Shown here: in pieces, positions 18,819 through 27,496 of the stretch
Layout of the letters: every line of letters starts with the position of its first letter
Position numbering within the stretch: the first letter of the stretch is position 1
NCBI RefSeq assembly: GCF_000009985.1
Contig: NC_007626.1
Location: 2,473,943 to 2,537,942 of the forward strand
Source of the DNA: Paramagnetospirillum magneticum AMB-1
Lineage (GTDB): Bacteria > Pseudomonadota > Alphaproteobacteria > Rhodospirillales > Magnetospirillaceae
Direction: 5' to 3'
DNA: 64,000 nt
Notes under the pieces: generated by a model
Told to the model about the DNA's origin: nothing
Databases searched by the model: none
The model's input: only the letters and a program-made list of their open reading frames with translations
Program-made: the position numbers and the translations under genes

Positions 18819-20960
18819 ATGCAAGCCGCTAACCCCATAACACCCGAGGAATCCCGACCGGCAAATGCTTCGGTGGATCTTGGCAGTGTGCCGGTCAACC
18901 CGGTATTTTCCAGGCGTCTGATCAGCGCTGTGGTGGTGTTCGGCGTCGGCATGGCCTTGGCTGTGGCCGTCTCCACCACGCTGGGATTGCTGGCCGGGCG
19001 CCAGGAGGCCATTAGCGGCGCCGAAGCCGTCGCCCGTAATTTGTCGCGCAGCCTGACAGAATCGGTGGAACGCTCGATAAATTCCATCGACGTCACCTTG
19101 GCCTCGGTCGCCGAGCTGGCTTTGGAGCAGGGCATGAAGGCGAAGGGCTTCGACCTGCGGGCGCCAGTGGCCCAGCGCCTGACCTTTATCCCCTATTTGC
19201 GCCAGATTCTGGTGGTTCGCGCCGATGGCGCCGTACTGTTTGATTCCGCCGATCAATCCGATGGACGTTCTCTGGATCTTGGTGGGTTGCTGGCCGAGCA
19301 CGAGCGCCTGCCCAGGCCGCTGGTGATCGGTCTTCCGGTGGACGGCCGGTTCATCGGCGCGGGTACTCGAGGGGGCGGGCACAGGACAATTCCGGTCAGT
19401 CGGGCCATTCGCGGAGCCGAAGGCCGAATCCTTGGGCTGGTGATCGGCGCGGTCAATCCCGACTACTTTGTTGCCAGCTTCCAAGGGATCGAGGCTGAAT
19501 CCGGCGCCCATACCCACCTCTGGCGTTTTGACGGCTTGCTGCTGGCCGGGGCTGGCGGATCGGACGATTTCCATCAGGACCGGGGCAGCGACAATCCGCT
19601 GTTCACCCGCTACCTGAAAGAGGCCGAGATGGGGACCTTCCTCGGCACCTGGGGGGATGGCGAGACCTGGATCACCAGTTACCGCACCACATTGTCGTGG
19701 CCTTTGGTGGTCAGCGTCAGCATTTCCCAAAATACCGCGCTGGAGGGCTGGACGCGCAGCGTCGAGACCATTGCCTGGCCGGTGGCGGCGGTGACGCTGA
19801 TCGTGCTGGGCCTGACCGCAGCCATGGCAGGGATGCTGCGCAAGCGCGGGCGCGACGAAGCCCGGCTGCGCCTGTCGGACATGGTGCTGTCCAATGTTTC
19901 CAACGGGGTGACCATTGCCGAGGTGGGGCGGGGAGATCTGCCGCTTATCTACGCCAATCCCGCCTTCGAGCACATCACCGGGTATCTGGCCAAGAACGTT
20001 CTGGGGCGCAATGCCCGTTTCCTGCACGAGTTCGATCCGGGCCAGCCGGGGCTGGACGATATTCGGGCCGCCCTGGCTGAAGGGGTTCCGGTCTCGGTTG
20101 TCCTGCGCAACCAGCGGGCTGACGGCACATTGTTTTGGAATCAGCTTTCGCTTTCCCCCATGCGCGGGACGGACGGAAAGCTGACCCATTGGGTTGGCGT
20201 GCAGCGCGACATCACCGAGCAGGAGGAGGCCCGCGCGTCCCTGGCCAAGGCCTACGACGACGTGGCTCATTACAGCGAGGATCTAGAGCGCTTTTCCTTC
20301 GTTCTGGCCCACCATCTCCAGGAGCCGGCGCGGCAGATGCGGCTTCAGGCCCAGGTTCTGCTCCAACGCATCGAGGACATGCCCGATACCGGGGCGGAAC
20401 AGCCCGCCCATCTGATCATCGAGGCCGCCAAGCGGCTGGTGGACATCTTGCGCGACGTTCAGGCCTATCTGGCCATCGAGCGCCAGCCGGTGGCCGGTGG
20501 GACCGCGTCGTCTGAATCGGCCCTGGCCGCCGCGCTCAACCGCTTTATCGACAGCGAGAGGATCGGTCCGGTCACGGTGGAGAGGGGGCTGTTACCCCGC
20601 GCCGGCGTGCCGCAGAAATACCTGGATGACCTGTTTGAGATCCTGATCGAGAACGCCGTGCGGTTCCGCCATGCCGAACGGCCCCTCCATCTGCGGATCG
20701 GGGCCGAAAGCCATCCCGACGGCTGGCTGTTCAAAGTCGAGGACAACGGCATTGGCATCGATCCCGGTTACCACGAGAGGGTTTTCGTGGCGCTGGAACG
20801 GCTGCATACCGGAACGACCTATGGCGGTACCGGCATCGGCCTGGCCATCGCCCGCAAGATCACCGAGACGCTGGGCGGACGCATCTGGGTCCAGTCCGAC
20901 GGCACAAGCGGCACCGCCATCCTGTTCACCCTGCCCATGACCCCGGGCGGGGTGGTCTGA
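18819..20960 (+). CDS. Membrane sensor histidine kinase with Cache and LOV-like PAS domains
   Basis: A 713-residue kinase. Order: transmembrane helix at about 28-52; periplasmic Cache/PDC domain at about 55-300; second helix at about 310-333; PAS domain at about 345-465; HisKA at about 485-550 with box VLAHHLQEPARQ; HATPase to the end (DNGIGID, YGGTGIGLAI). The PAS domain follows the LOV pattern closely (NPAFEHITGY, GRNARFLHE, DGTLFWNQLSLSP, WVGVQRDITE), but the flavin-reactive cysteine of GRNCRFL is alanine at residue 399. It may bind flavin without forming a photoadduct, or may sense redox. No response regulator is adjacent. Confidence 0.82.
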   Translation: MQAANPITPEESRPANASVDLGSVPVNPVFSRRLISAVVVFGVGMALAVAVSTTLGLLAGRQEAISGAEAVARNLSRSLTESVERSINSIDVTLASVAELALEQGMKAKGFDLRAPVAQRLTFIPYLRQILVVRADGAVLFDSADQSDGRSLDLGGLLAEHERLPRPLVIGLPVDGRFIGAGTRGGGHRTIPVSRAIRGAEGRILGLVIGAVNPDYFVASFQGIEAESGAHTHLWRFDGLLLAGAGGSDDFHQDRGSDNPLFTRYLKEAEMGTFLGTWGDGETWITSYRTTLSWPLVVSVSISQNTALEGWTRSVETIAWPVAAVTLIVLGLTAAMAGMLRKRGRDEARLRLSDMVLSNVSNGVTIAEVGRGDLPLIYANPAFEHITGYLAKNVLGRNARFLHEFDPGQPGLDDIRAALAEGVPVSVVLRNQRADGTLFWNQLSLSPMRGTDGKLTHWVGVQRDITEQEEARASLAKAYDDVAHYSEDLERFSFVLAHHLQEPARQMRLQAQVLLQRIEDMPDTGAEQPAHLIIEAAKRLVDILRDVQAYLAIERQPVAGGTASSESALAAALNRFIDSERIGPVTVERGLLPRAGVPQKYLDDLFEILIENAVRFRHAERPLHLRIGAESHPDGWLFKVEDNGIGIDPGYHERVFVALERLHTGTTYGGTGIGLAIARKITETLGGRIWVQSDGTSGTAILFTLPMTPGGVV

Positions 20961-20962
20961 GA

Positions 20963-21000
20963 CCCGATCTCACCCGAAGGGCCCGATCTTACCCGAAGGG
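20963..21000. repeat. 19-bp tandem repeat at convergent gene junction
   Basis: Two adjacent 19-base copies, CCCGATCTCACCCGAAGGG at 20963-20981 and CCCGATCTTACCCGAAGGG at 20982-21000, differ at one base. The second copy contains the last codons and stop of the radical SAM gene on the minus strand; the T in that copy creates the stop. The first copy lies between that stop and the end of the convergent kinase gene. Confidence 0.85.
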
Positions 21001-22299
21001 ATCGTCGCACTTGCCGCACATGGGGACATGGCGGACATCGCCCCGGCGGAAGGCCTCCAGGATGGCGCCATAGGCCGGGCCGCGGCGGATATCGCCCAAT
21101 CCCTGCTCCATGATATTGCCGATCTTCAGTTGGGCGTTGGAATCGTAGCAGCCGCAGGCCGTCACCGTGCCGTCGCAGAACACGCCCACCGCCTTGAGAA
21201 ACAGGCGGCACGGCATCAGGCGATGGGGGCCGATATTTTTCAGCGACCAGACGCCGTGAGACTCGTGAAAGGTACCGCATTGGACCGAGCCGCCGAAATT
21301 GTTGGCCGGCACGGTCCACACGTCGGTGATACCCTGGGAGGCGAGGAAGGCTTTGGTGCGGCGCAGGTTGTCCTGCCAGTCGCCCAGCGCCACCGCCTTG
21401 ACGGCGAAGCGGGTGGGGGTGTCCTTCAGCGCCTTGTGGATGGCCTTGAGGTTGACCATGGTGCGCTCGAACTTGGAGCCCACATAGACGCCCTCGTAGC
21501 TTTCCGCATCCCAACCCGCGAAGGAGAATTGCAGATAGGCGAGGCCGACCTTGGCCAGCCGGGCGATCTTGTCCGGCGTGAACGGCGTGCCATTGGTGAC
21601 GATGCCCACCTGGAACCCCTCGGCCACGGCCCGCTCGAGCATCTCGAAGACGCGAGGGTGCAGGAAAGGCTCGCCCTGACCGGCCAGGATATGCATGGTC
21701 TTGATGCCGCAGGCCTTGCCCTCGGCGATCACCCGCTCGAAGACCGCGTCCTCCATGAAGCCGGAATTATCCTTCCAGATCTCCCAGCCGCACATGGTGC
21801 AACGCAGGTTGCAGCGGCGGCTGAGCTGGACGTAAAGCTCGTAGGGCACCAGTTGGCGGCGCTCGGCCGGGGCAATGATCAGGGCGCGGGCCTTGGCCAG
21901 ATGGGGGGCGGCTTCGGCGCCTCGCCCGGCCTCGTCCAGGGCGATACCCAGCAAATAATGAATTCGTCCCGATTGTGGCTGGACCAGAGCCGCCGCCTCG
22001 AGCAAGGGCAGGGATTCGGCGGGGCGGCCCTGCTCGACCAGGGCACCGGCCAGGCCGACCATGGTGTCGAGATGGCCGGGAACGGCGGACAGCACCCGGC
22101 GGAACAACGCTTCCGCCTCGGTGGGGCGTTGCCGCATCAGCAGCAATCCGGCGCGGCGATAGTCACATTCGGGATGGCCGTCGGCCTTGGCCAGGGCGGC
22201 GATGGCTTCGTCCAGCAATTGCCCGTCGGCGAGGCGCAGCGCCTGGGCCAGGGCGTGGGCCGGATCGACCGGCTTGATCTTCTTCTTTGGCGGCTTCAT
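20989..22299 (-). CDS. TPR-domain radical SAM/SPASM protein
   Basis: A 436-residue protein. Residues about 10-145 resemble tetratricopeptide repeats (AEALFRRVLSAVPGHLDTMV). A radical SAM domain follows, with the 4Fe-4S motif CNLRCTMC near residue 165 (C-x3-C-x2-C) and a glycine strand AGQGEPFLHPRV. A C-terminal SPASM-type cysteine set (CRLFL, CDGTVTACGCYD, CGKC) would hold extra clusters. SPASM enzymes mature peptides or modify proteins; the TPR part suggests a protein partner or substrate. No short precursor peptide gene was seen nearby. An alternative ATG at 22338 adds 13 residues; neither start has a strong ribosome site. It diverges from the hybrid kinase gene. Confidence 0.8.
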   Translation of the reverse strand: MKPPKKKIKPVDPAHALAQALRLADGQLLDEAIAALAKADGHPECDYRRAGLLLMRQRPTEAEALFRRVLSAVPGHLDTMVGLAGALVEQGRPAESLPLLEAAALVQPQSGRIHYLLGIALDEAGRGAEAAPHLAKARALIIAPAERRQLVPYELYVQLSRRCNLRCTMCGWEIWKDNSGFMEDAVFERVIAEGKACGIKTMHILAGQGEPFLHPRVFEMLERAVAEGFQVGIVTNGTPFTPDKIARLAKVGLAYLQFSFAGWDAESYEGVYVGSKFERTMVNLKAIHKALKDTPTRFAVKAVALGDWQDNLRRTKAFLASQGITDVWTVPANNFGGSVQCGTFHESHGVWSLKNIGPHRLMPCRLFLKAVGVFCDGTVTACGCYDSNAQLKIGNIMEQGLGDIRRGPAYGAILEAFRRGDVRHVPMCGKCDDPFG

Positions 22300-22376
22300 G
22301 ACGGGGGAGACTAACACCGGCACCTCCCGGCTTTCCATGGTGGTGTTGTCTGGGGCATTATGCGCCGGGGAATTGG

Positions 22377-25300
22377 ATGGGGGAGACTGGGGTAGTGCCG
22401 GGCGTGTCAGGCGACGACAGGATAATGGGCCACGACCATCGGACCGGCGGCCGCTGGCGCTTTGGCATTCGTGCCAAGCTGGTGGTGGCGGTGGGTACCG
22501 TGGCCGGCATGATCATGGTGGCCAGTCTGCTCACCTGGTTCAGTTATTCCGAGATCGAGCGCCTGCTGGCGGCCGTGACGCGGACCAACCTGCCCAGCCT
22601 CTCCAACGCGCTGAAGCTGTCCGAGGCCACCGCGCGGCTGGCCGCCGCGGCACCGGCCCTGGACGGCTCGCAATCCCAATTCCAGCGCCAGAGCAATTTC
22701 GTGGCGCTGCAGCAGCAGACCGAGCGCCTGCTCGCTCTGGTCGATCATCTGGCGGGCTCCATCGGCGATGCCGGCCGGGTGGAGGAATTGCGCTCCATGA
22801 TCGCCGCCTTCGCCGACAATGTGGTGGACCGCAATATCCTGGTGGACAAGCGGCTGCAACTGGCCGAACGCAGCCGGGCCCAGGCGGAGATCATCAGCCA
22901 GCTCGACGTGGAGGTTCATCGCGCCATGGGCGGTCTGGTGGGCGATCCTGCCCTGGCCACGGTGGTGCTGGCCTCCAATTACCTGCGCGAGACGGTGGTG
23001 GCGGGCAATCTGGAAAAGGTCGGCGACCTGCGTGCCGCCTATGAGGAGCAGGTGCGCTATCTCGCCGAACTGGTGGATGCCTCGGGGGCGCGTACGCCCA
23101 GGACCCGCGATCTGACGCGCCGCGTCCTGGCGTTGGGGACCGGGCCGGAAAACGTGTTCGAGCTGCGCACCCTTCAGATGCTGACCATCGCCCGTCTGGC
23201 CGCCGCCAATGACGAGGGGCGCGACCTGGTGGCCCGCACGTCCTCCTCGGTCGGACGGCTGGTCTCGGCGGCCGAGGCCGAGGCGGCGGAAAACGAGCGT
23301 CGGACCGAGGCGGCGGTATCCAGCGGACGAACCACCATGCTGGTGGTGGCCATGCTGACCTTCTTTGGTCCGCTGCTGTTCATCTGGCTGTATCTGGGAC
23401 GCAGCGTGGTGGCCCGTCTCGCCGGCCTGGCCTCGTCCATGCACGCCATCGCCGAGGGCGATTTCCAGGCGCCGATTCCCGGCCAGGGCAACGACGAGAT
23501 CACCGATATGGCCGCCGAGCTGGCGGTGTTCCGGGACGCCATGGCCAAGCTGCAGGAATCCAGCGAAGCCCTGATCGAAAGCGAACGGCGTCTGCGCCGC
23601 ATTCTCGACACCTCGCCCCTGGCCCTTGCCATCTCGCGGGTCTCGGATAATGCCATCCTGCTGGTCAATCCCCGCTGGTCGGAGCTGTACCGTCTGCCCA
23701 AGGGGCGGGCCCTGGGCATGACCGTGGCGTCCTGCTATGCCGACCCGGCCAATCGGGCGCGGCTGGTGGAACTGGTCAGGAAGCGCGGCTTCGTCAGCGG
23801 ATTCGAGTGCCGCATGCGGGCCAGCGACGGCCACGAGTTCTGGGCCATGCTGTCGGCCGCCGAGATCGAGATGGACGGCGAGCCCGCGGTCATCGCCTCG
23901 TCCACCGACATCACCCGGCACAAGGAAGAGGAAGCCGCCCTGGCCGAGGCCAAGAAGGTGGCGGAGGAGGCCAGCCAGGCCAAGTCGTTGTTCCTCGCCA
24001 CCATGAGCCATGAAATCCGCACTCCCATGAACGGCGTGCTGACCATGGCGCAATTGCTCGAAGACATGCCGCTGCCGGCCGAGCAGCGGGAAATGGCCCG
24101 CGTCATCCGCGATTCCGCCACCTCGCTGCTGACTATCATCAACGATATCCTGGATTTCTCCAAGATCGAGGCCGACAAGCTGCAGTTGGAACTGGTGGAC
24201 CTGTCCCTGTCCGAGGTGGTGGAGGGAGTGGCCGACCTCCTGACCATCCGCGCCCAGGAAAAGGGCATCAGCCTCATCACCTTTGTCGATCCCGCCCTGA
24301 CCGACATGGTGGTGGGCGACCCCATCCGCCTGCGTCAGATCATCACCAATCTGGCCGGCAACGCCATTAAGTTCACCGACAAGGGCTATGTGCGCATCGC
24401 TGTCCGCGCCCTGGACCCGCGCGAGCGGCCGCTGCGGCTGGAGTTTTCCATCACCGATACCGGCATTGGCCTGGATTCGGAGCAGCAGGCCCGCCTGTTC
24501 GAGCCGTTCATGCAGGCCGACATCACCATCTCGCGGCGCTACGGCGGCACCGGGTTGGGTCTGTCCATCTGCCGTCGCCTGGTGGCCATGATGGGCGGCG
24601 AGATCGGCGTGCGCAGCAACGTGGGGCAGGGCTCGACCTTCTGGTTCCAGGTGCCCCTGGAGCCCGCCGAGGTCGAGGCTGAGCCGCCGCTCGACCTGTC
24701 GGGCATCGCCGTGCTGGTCCTGGCGGAGGGGCCGGTGGCGGCGGAATGCCTGCGCCAATATCTCGGCCATCTCGGTGCCCAGGTGGCGGTGGTGGCCTCG
24801 GCCGAGGGCGCCGTGGCCGCGGTGCGGGCTGCCGCCCTGGCCGGTTGGACCTATGACGTGGCCCTGCTGGACGGCGGCCAGGACTTCCGCCTGCGCCTCG
24901 GCGTGGCCGGCGCCCTGATGACCGCCGCCGGGCCTGACCTGGAGTTGAAGGTGGCCATGCTGGTGGCCCAGGACGCCTTTGCCGCCGTGGCCTCCGAGGT
25001 CAAGGCCGCCGGGCTGTATGCCGTGCTGCCCAAGCCCATCCGTCGCCGCCAGCTCTGGCGCAATGTAGCGGTCGCCGTGGGGCGCGCCACGCCGGAGGCC
25101 GAAGCCGCCGACGGTACCGGTGCCGAGGAGGGCTGGCGTCCTCCCACCATGGAGGAAGCCGCCGCCGCCGGCGCCCTGATCCTGGTGGCCGAGGACAATC
25201 CCACCAACAAGGTGGTCATCCGCCATCTGATGGAGCGCCTGGGCTATGCCATCGAGGTGGTGGGCAATGGCACCGAGGCGTGGGAGCGCATGCAGATCCG

Positions 25301-25967
25301 CGATTACGGCCTGCTGCTTACCGACTGCCACATGCCCGAGATGGACGGCTATGAACTGACCCAGCGTATCCGCGAATGGGAGGTGGAGACCGGCCACGAC
25401 CTGCCCATCGTGGCGCTCACCGCCGATGCCCTGGCCGGGACCGCGCGGCGCTGCCTGGACAGCGGCATGAACGCCTTTTTGGCCAAGCCCATTGATCTGG
25501 TCCAGCTGGATTCCACCATTCGCCGTCTCTTGCCGACGGCGGTTGGGCTGCGGCGGCGGCGTTCGGGCGGCGGGGAGGGAGCCGCGGCCCCATTGCCGGC
25601 GGCCATACCTGTCGCCCCGCCCAAGGACGAGGCGTTGCTGCCTGTTCTTGACCTGACCCCGATGCGGCAGATTTTCGGCGATATCGGTGATGAGGTGAGG
25701 GAGCTCCTGGCGCTGTTCGTCGACACGACCCGGCCGCTGGTGGTGGATTTGGGCGATGCGCTCCAGGCCGGTGACGCCCTGGCGGCGCGCGAGGCGGCCC
25801 ATTCCGCCAAGGGGGCGGGCAACAGTGCCGGTGCCTTCCGCTTCGCCAAGCTGTGCGCCGAGGCCGAGGCCGCCAGCGCCGCGTCGGACCTGGCCACCGT
25901 CCTTGCGCTTTATCCCGCCCTGGAAGGGGCCTTCGACGAGGCGGCCCAGGCCATCGCGGCGGTGTGA
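22377..25967 (+). CDS. Hybrid sensor histidine kinase with two receivers and HPt
   Basis: An 1196-residue inner-membrane phosphorelay protein of TorS/BarA type. Order: helix at about 28-50; periplasmic helical sensor to about 320; second helix at about 322-345; HAMP to about 400; PAS at about 400-525; HisKA with MSHEIRTPMNG at about 542; HATPase at about 640-760 (DTGIGLD, GGTGLGLSI); receiver 1 at about 780-900; receiver 2 at about 935-1050 (VAEDN, TDCHMPEMDG, AKPID); HPt at about 1105-1190 with AHSAKGAG. Receiver 1 lacks the paired acidic residues and looks degenerate, though an aspartate remains in LLDGGQ. An alternative start ATG at 22425 loses 16 residues of no clear function. The output regulator is not adjacent. 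Confidence 0.88.
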   Translation: MGETGVVPGVSGDDRIMGHDHRTGGRWRFGIRAKLVVAVGTVAGMIMVASLLTWFSYSEIERLLAAVTRTNLPSLSNALKLSEATARLAAAAPALDGSQSQFQRQSNFVALQQQTERLLALVDHLAGSIGDAGRVEELRSMIAAFADNVVDRNILVDKRLQLAERSRAQAEIISQLDVEVHRAMGGLVGDPALATVVLASNYLRETVVAGNLEKVGDLRAAYEEQVRYLAELVDASGARTPRTRDLTRRVLALGTGPENVFELRTLQMLTIARLAAANDEGRDLVARTSSSVGRLVSAAEAEAAENERRTEAAVSSGRTTMLVVAMLTFFGPLLFIWLYLGRSVVARLAGLASSMHAIAEGDFQAPIPGQGNDEITDMAAELAVFRDAMAKLQESSEALIESERRLRRILDTSPLALAISRVSDNAILLVNPRWSELYRLPKGRALGMTVASCYADPANRARLVELVRKRGFVSGFECRMRASDGHEFWAMLSAAEIEMDGEPAVIASSTDITRHKEEEAALAEAKKVAEEASQAKSLFLATMSHEIRTPMNGVLTMAQLLEDMPLPAEQREMARVIRDSATSLLTIINDILDFSKIEADKLQLELVDLSLSEVVEGVADLLTIRAQEKGISLITFVDPALTDMVVGDPIRLRQIITNLAGNAIKFTDKGYVRIAVRALDPRERPLRLEFSITDTGIGLDSEQQARLFEPFMQADITISRRYGGTGLGLSICRRLVAMMGGEIGVRSNVGQGSTFWFQVPLEPAEVEAEPPLDLSGIAVLVLAEGPVAAECLRQYLGHLGAQVAVVASAEGAVAAVRAAALAGWTYDVALLDGGQDFRLRLGVAGALMTAAGPDLELKVAMLVAQDAFAAVASEVKAAGLYAVLPKPIRRRQLWRNVAVAVGRATPEAEAADGTGAEEGWRPPTMEEAAAAGALILVAEDNPTNKVVIRHLMERLGYAIEVVGNGTEAWERMQIRDYGLLLTDCHMPEMDGYELTQRIREWEVETGHDLPIVALTADALAGTARRCLDSGMNAFLAKPIDLVQLDSTIRRLLPTAVGLRRRRSGGGEGAAAPLPAAIPVAPPKDEALLPVLDLTPMRQIFGDIGDEVRELLALFVDTTRPLVVDLGDALQAGDALAAREAAHSAKGAGNSAGAFRFAKLCAEAEAASAASDLATVLALYPALEGAFDEAAQAIAAV

Positions 25968-25975
25968 CAATGTGA

Positions 25976-26008
25976 GAAAAAGAAAACCGCGCTCCGTGAG
26001 GAGCGCGG
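25976..26008 (-). terminator. Rho-independent terminator of rpmJ
   Basis: Nine-bp perfect stem (CCGCGCTCC / GGAGCGCGG, 25987-25995 and 26000-26008) with a GTGA loop. Read on the minus strand it is followed by TTTTCTTTTTCT, a strong U tract. It lies 45 bases after the rpmJ stop and also just past the end of the convergent hybrid kinase gene. Confidence 0.85.
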
Positions 26009-26053
26009 CTTGCTTCGATCTTAAGCCTGTAAGGGCAGATCGGCGGCCGGGCC

Positions 26054-26179
26054 TTAGCCCTGGCGAGCCTTGAAGCGGGGGTTCGTCTTGTTGATGACGT
26101 AGACCCGGCCCTTGCGGCGAACGATGCGGCAATTCTTGTCGCGCAGCTTGGCCGACTTCAGCGAGTTACGAATCTTCAT
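26054..26179 (-). CDS. rpmJ: 50S ribosomal protein L36
   Basis: A 41-residue basic protein beginning [16 protein letters not shown] and continuing [18 protein letters not shown], then RFKARQG. This is the short alphaproteobacterial type of L36, a component of the large ribosomal subunit, in which only one of the zinc-binding cysteines of the canonical type is kept. The start ATG at 26179 has an AGGAAG ribosome site. It is a stand-alone gene with its own terminator. The divergent N-formylglutamate amidohydrolase gene starts 146 bp away. Confidence 0.95.
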
Positions 26180-26325
26180 GGTCCGACTTCCTAAAGCGTA
26201 ATTGTCGCCGAAACGACGTCACTTGGGTTCGCAAGCGCGAGGCCGGGAAAATACGGAAAGCGGCGGGGGCTGTCAACAGCTCGTGAAACGTTTTTTTCCG
26301 AATTTTCCAAGTTATACTCTCTTTC

Positions 26326-27117
26326 ATGCTGAAGTTCATTCCCGATCCCCACGGAACCCCCGTCGCCTTCCACTCCCTGGACGGCGGAGTGCAGGCGCGC
26401 GTCCTGGTGGTTTGCGACCATGCCTCGGCGGCCATTCCCGCCGGCCTGGGCGATCTCGGCCTGGACGACGTGGCGCGGAACAGCCATGTGGCCTGGGATA
26501 TCGGCGCCGCCCGGGTGGCCGTTCTGCTGGCCGAGGCCCTGGGCTGCCCAGCGGTTTTGTCGGGGGTCAGCCGGCTGGTCATCGATTGCAATCGGCAGCC
26601 GGGCGATCCGTCCTCCATTCCCGCCACCAGCTGCTGCATCAGGGTACCCGGCAACGAGGGCGTGGACGAGGCTGAGGCGGATGCCCGCGCCCGCGACTGG
26701 TTCTGGCCCTACCATACCGAGATCGGCGACCGCGTCGCCCATCTCTGGCGGGGCGGCACCGCCCCGGCATTGGTGGCGATACACAGCTTCACGCCCTGTA
26801 TCGACGGCCAGATGCCGCGTCCCTGGCATGTGGGCGTCCTGTGGAACCGCGATCCCCGCATGGCGGCGCCGGTGCTCGCGGCCCTGAGGGCGCGGGGCGA
26901 TCTGGTGGTGGGAGACAACCAGCCCTATTCGGGGCGTGAGATCAATTATACCCTGGACACCCATGCCGGCGTGGTCGGCCTGCCCAACGTCTCGTTCGAG
27001 ATCCGCCAGGACCTGCTGGCCGACGAGGCCGGGTGCCGGCGCTGGGCCAAAATCCTGGTCGAGGCCTTGGGCGGCGTTTTGGCCGATGATGGGCTGTACC
27101 GCGCCGAGGTCTATTGA
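26326..27117 (+). CDS. N-formylglutamate amidohydrolase family protein
   Basis: A 263-residue cytoplasmic hydrolase of the FGase family. The signature VVCDHASAAIPAGLGDLGL near residue 30, WDIGAARVAVLLAEALGCP, and SRLVIDCNRQPGDPS are typical, as is AIHSFTP and the late NYTLDTHAGVVGLPNVSFEIR. The enzyme type cleaves N-formyl-L-glutamate to formate and glutamate at the end of one histidine degradation route. No other hut genes are nearby, so the true substrate may differ; the family often appears as a stand-alone gene. gapR lies 55 bp downstream on the same strand. Confidence 0.85.
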   Translation: MLKFIPDPHGTPVAFHSLDGGVQARVLVVCDHASAAIPAGLGDLGLDDVARNSHVAWDIGAARVAVLLAEALGCPAVLSGVSRLVIDCNRQPGDPSSIPATSCCIRVPGNEGVDEAEADARARDWFWPYHTEIGDRVAHLWRGGTAPALVAIHSFTPCIDGQMPRPWHVGVLWNRDPRMAAPVLAALRARGDLVVGDNQPYSGREINYTLDTHAGVVGLPNVSFEIRQDLLADEAGCRRWAKILVEALGGVLADDGLYRAEVY

Positions 27118-27172
27118 ATCCCGGCGGGGCCTTGGATATGGTCTGGACCCATTTCGACCGAGGAGCGTGTCC

Positions 27173-27436
27173 ATGAGCGACGAACAGAACACCAGCCAGA
27201 TCGGCGGCATCGCGGCCGAGGCGCTGCGCCAGTTCATCGACCGCATCGAGCGGCTGGAAGAGGAAAAGAAGGCGCTGGCCGCCGACATCAAGGACGTCTA
27301 CTCCCAGTGCAAGTCCCAGGGCTTCGACACCAAGATCATCCGCAAGATCGTGGCATTGCGTAAGCGCGACCGTCAGGAGCGCGAAGAGGAACAGCAGATC
27401 CTCGACCTCTACCTCGCCGCTCTGGGCGAGGCATAA
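27173..27436 (+). CDS. gapR: Nucleoid-associated protein GapR (DUF2312)
   Basis: An 87-residue protein of the DUF2312 family. The conserved core is visible: LRQFIDRIERLEEEKKALAA, DIKDVYSQCKSQGFDTKIIR and KIVALRKRDRQEREEEQQIL. In Caulobacter GapR binds AT-rich, overtwisted DNA ahead of replication and transcription and supports topoisomerase action; it forms a coiled-coil multimer around the duplex. The ATG at 27173 has an AGGAG ribosome site. The gene is near universal in alphaproteobacteria, which supports the taxonomic placing. Confidence 0.93.
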   Translation: MSDEQNTSQIGGIAAEALRQFIDRIERLEEEKKALAADIKDVYSQCKSQGFDTKIIRKIVALRKRDRQEREEEQQILDLYLAALGEA

Positions 27437-27464
27437 GGACGACGGGCTTATGACCCGAACCCAT

Positions 27465-27482
27465 CCGGGGCATCTGCCCCGG
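27465..27482. repeat. CCGGGGCA hairpin between gapR and folB
   Basis: Perfect 8-bp stem CCGGGGCA, two loop bases, TGCCCCGG, between convergent gapR and folB. The same stem with a different loop base recurs at 34309-34326. No T tract follows on either strand here, so it may act as a pause or RNA-end-protecting hairpin rather than a full terminator. Confidence 0.6.
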
Positions 27483-27496
27483 GCGGGTCTGGAGCG

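Noticed and set aside
22407..26132. A 1241-codon open frame antisense to the hybrid kinase gene
   Set aside because: It arises from GC-rich third positions of the real gene; the sense protein has complete kinase, receiver and HPt motifs. It also runs across rpmJ.
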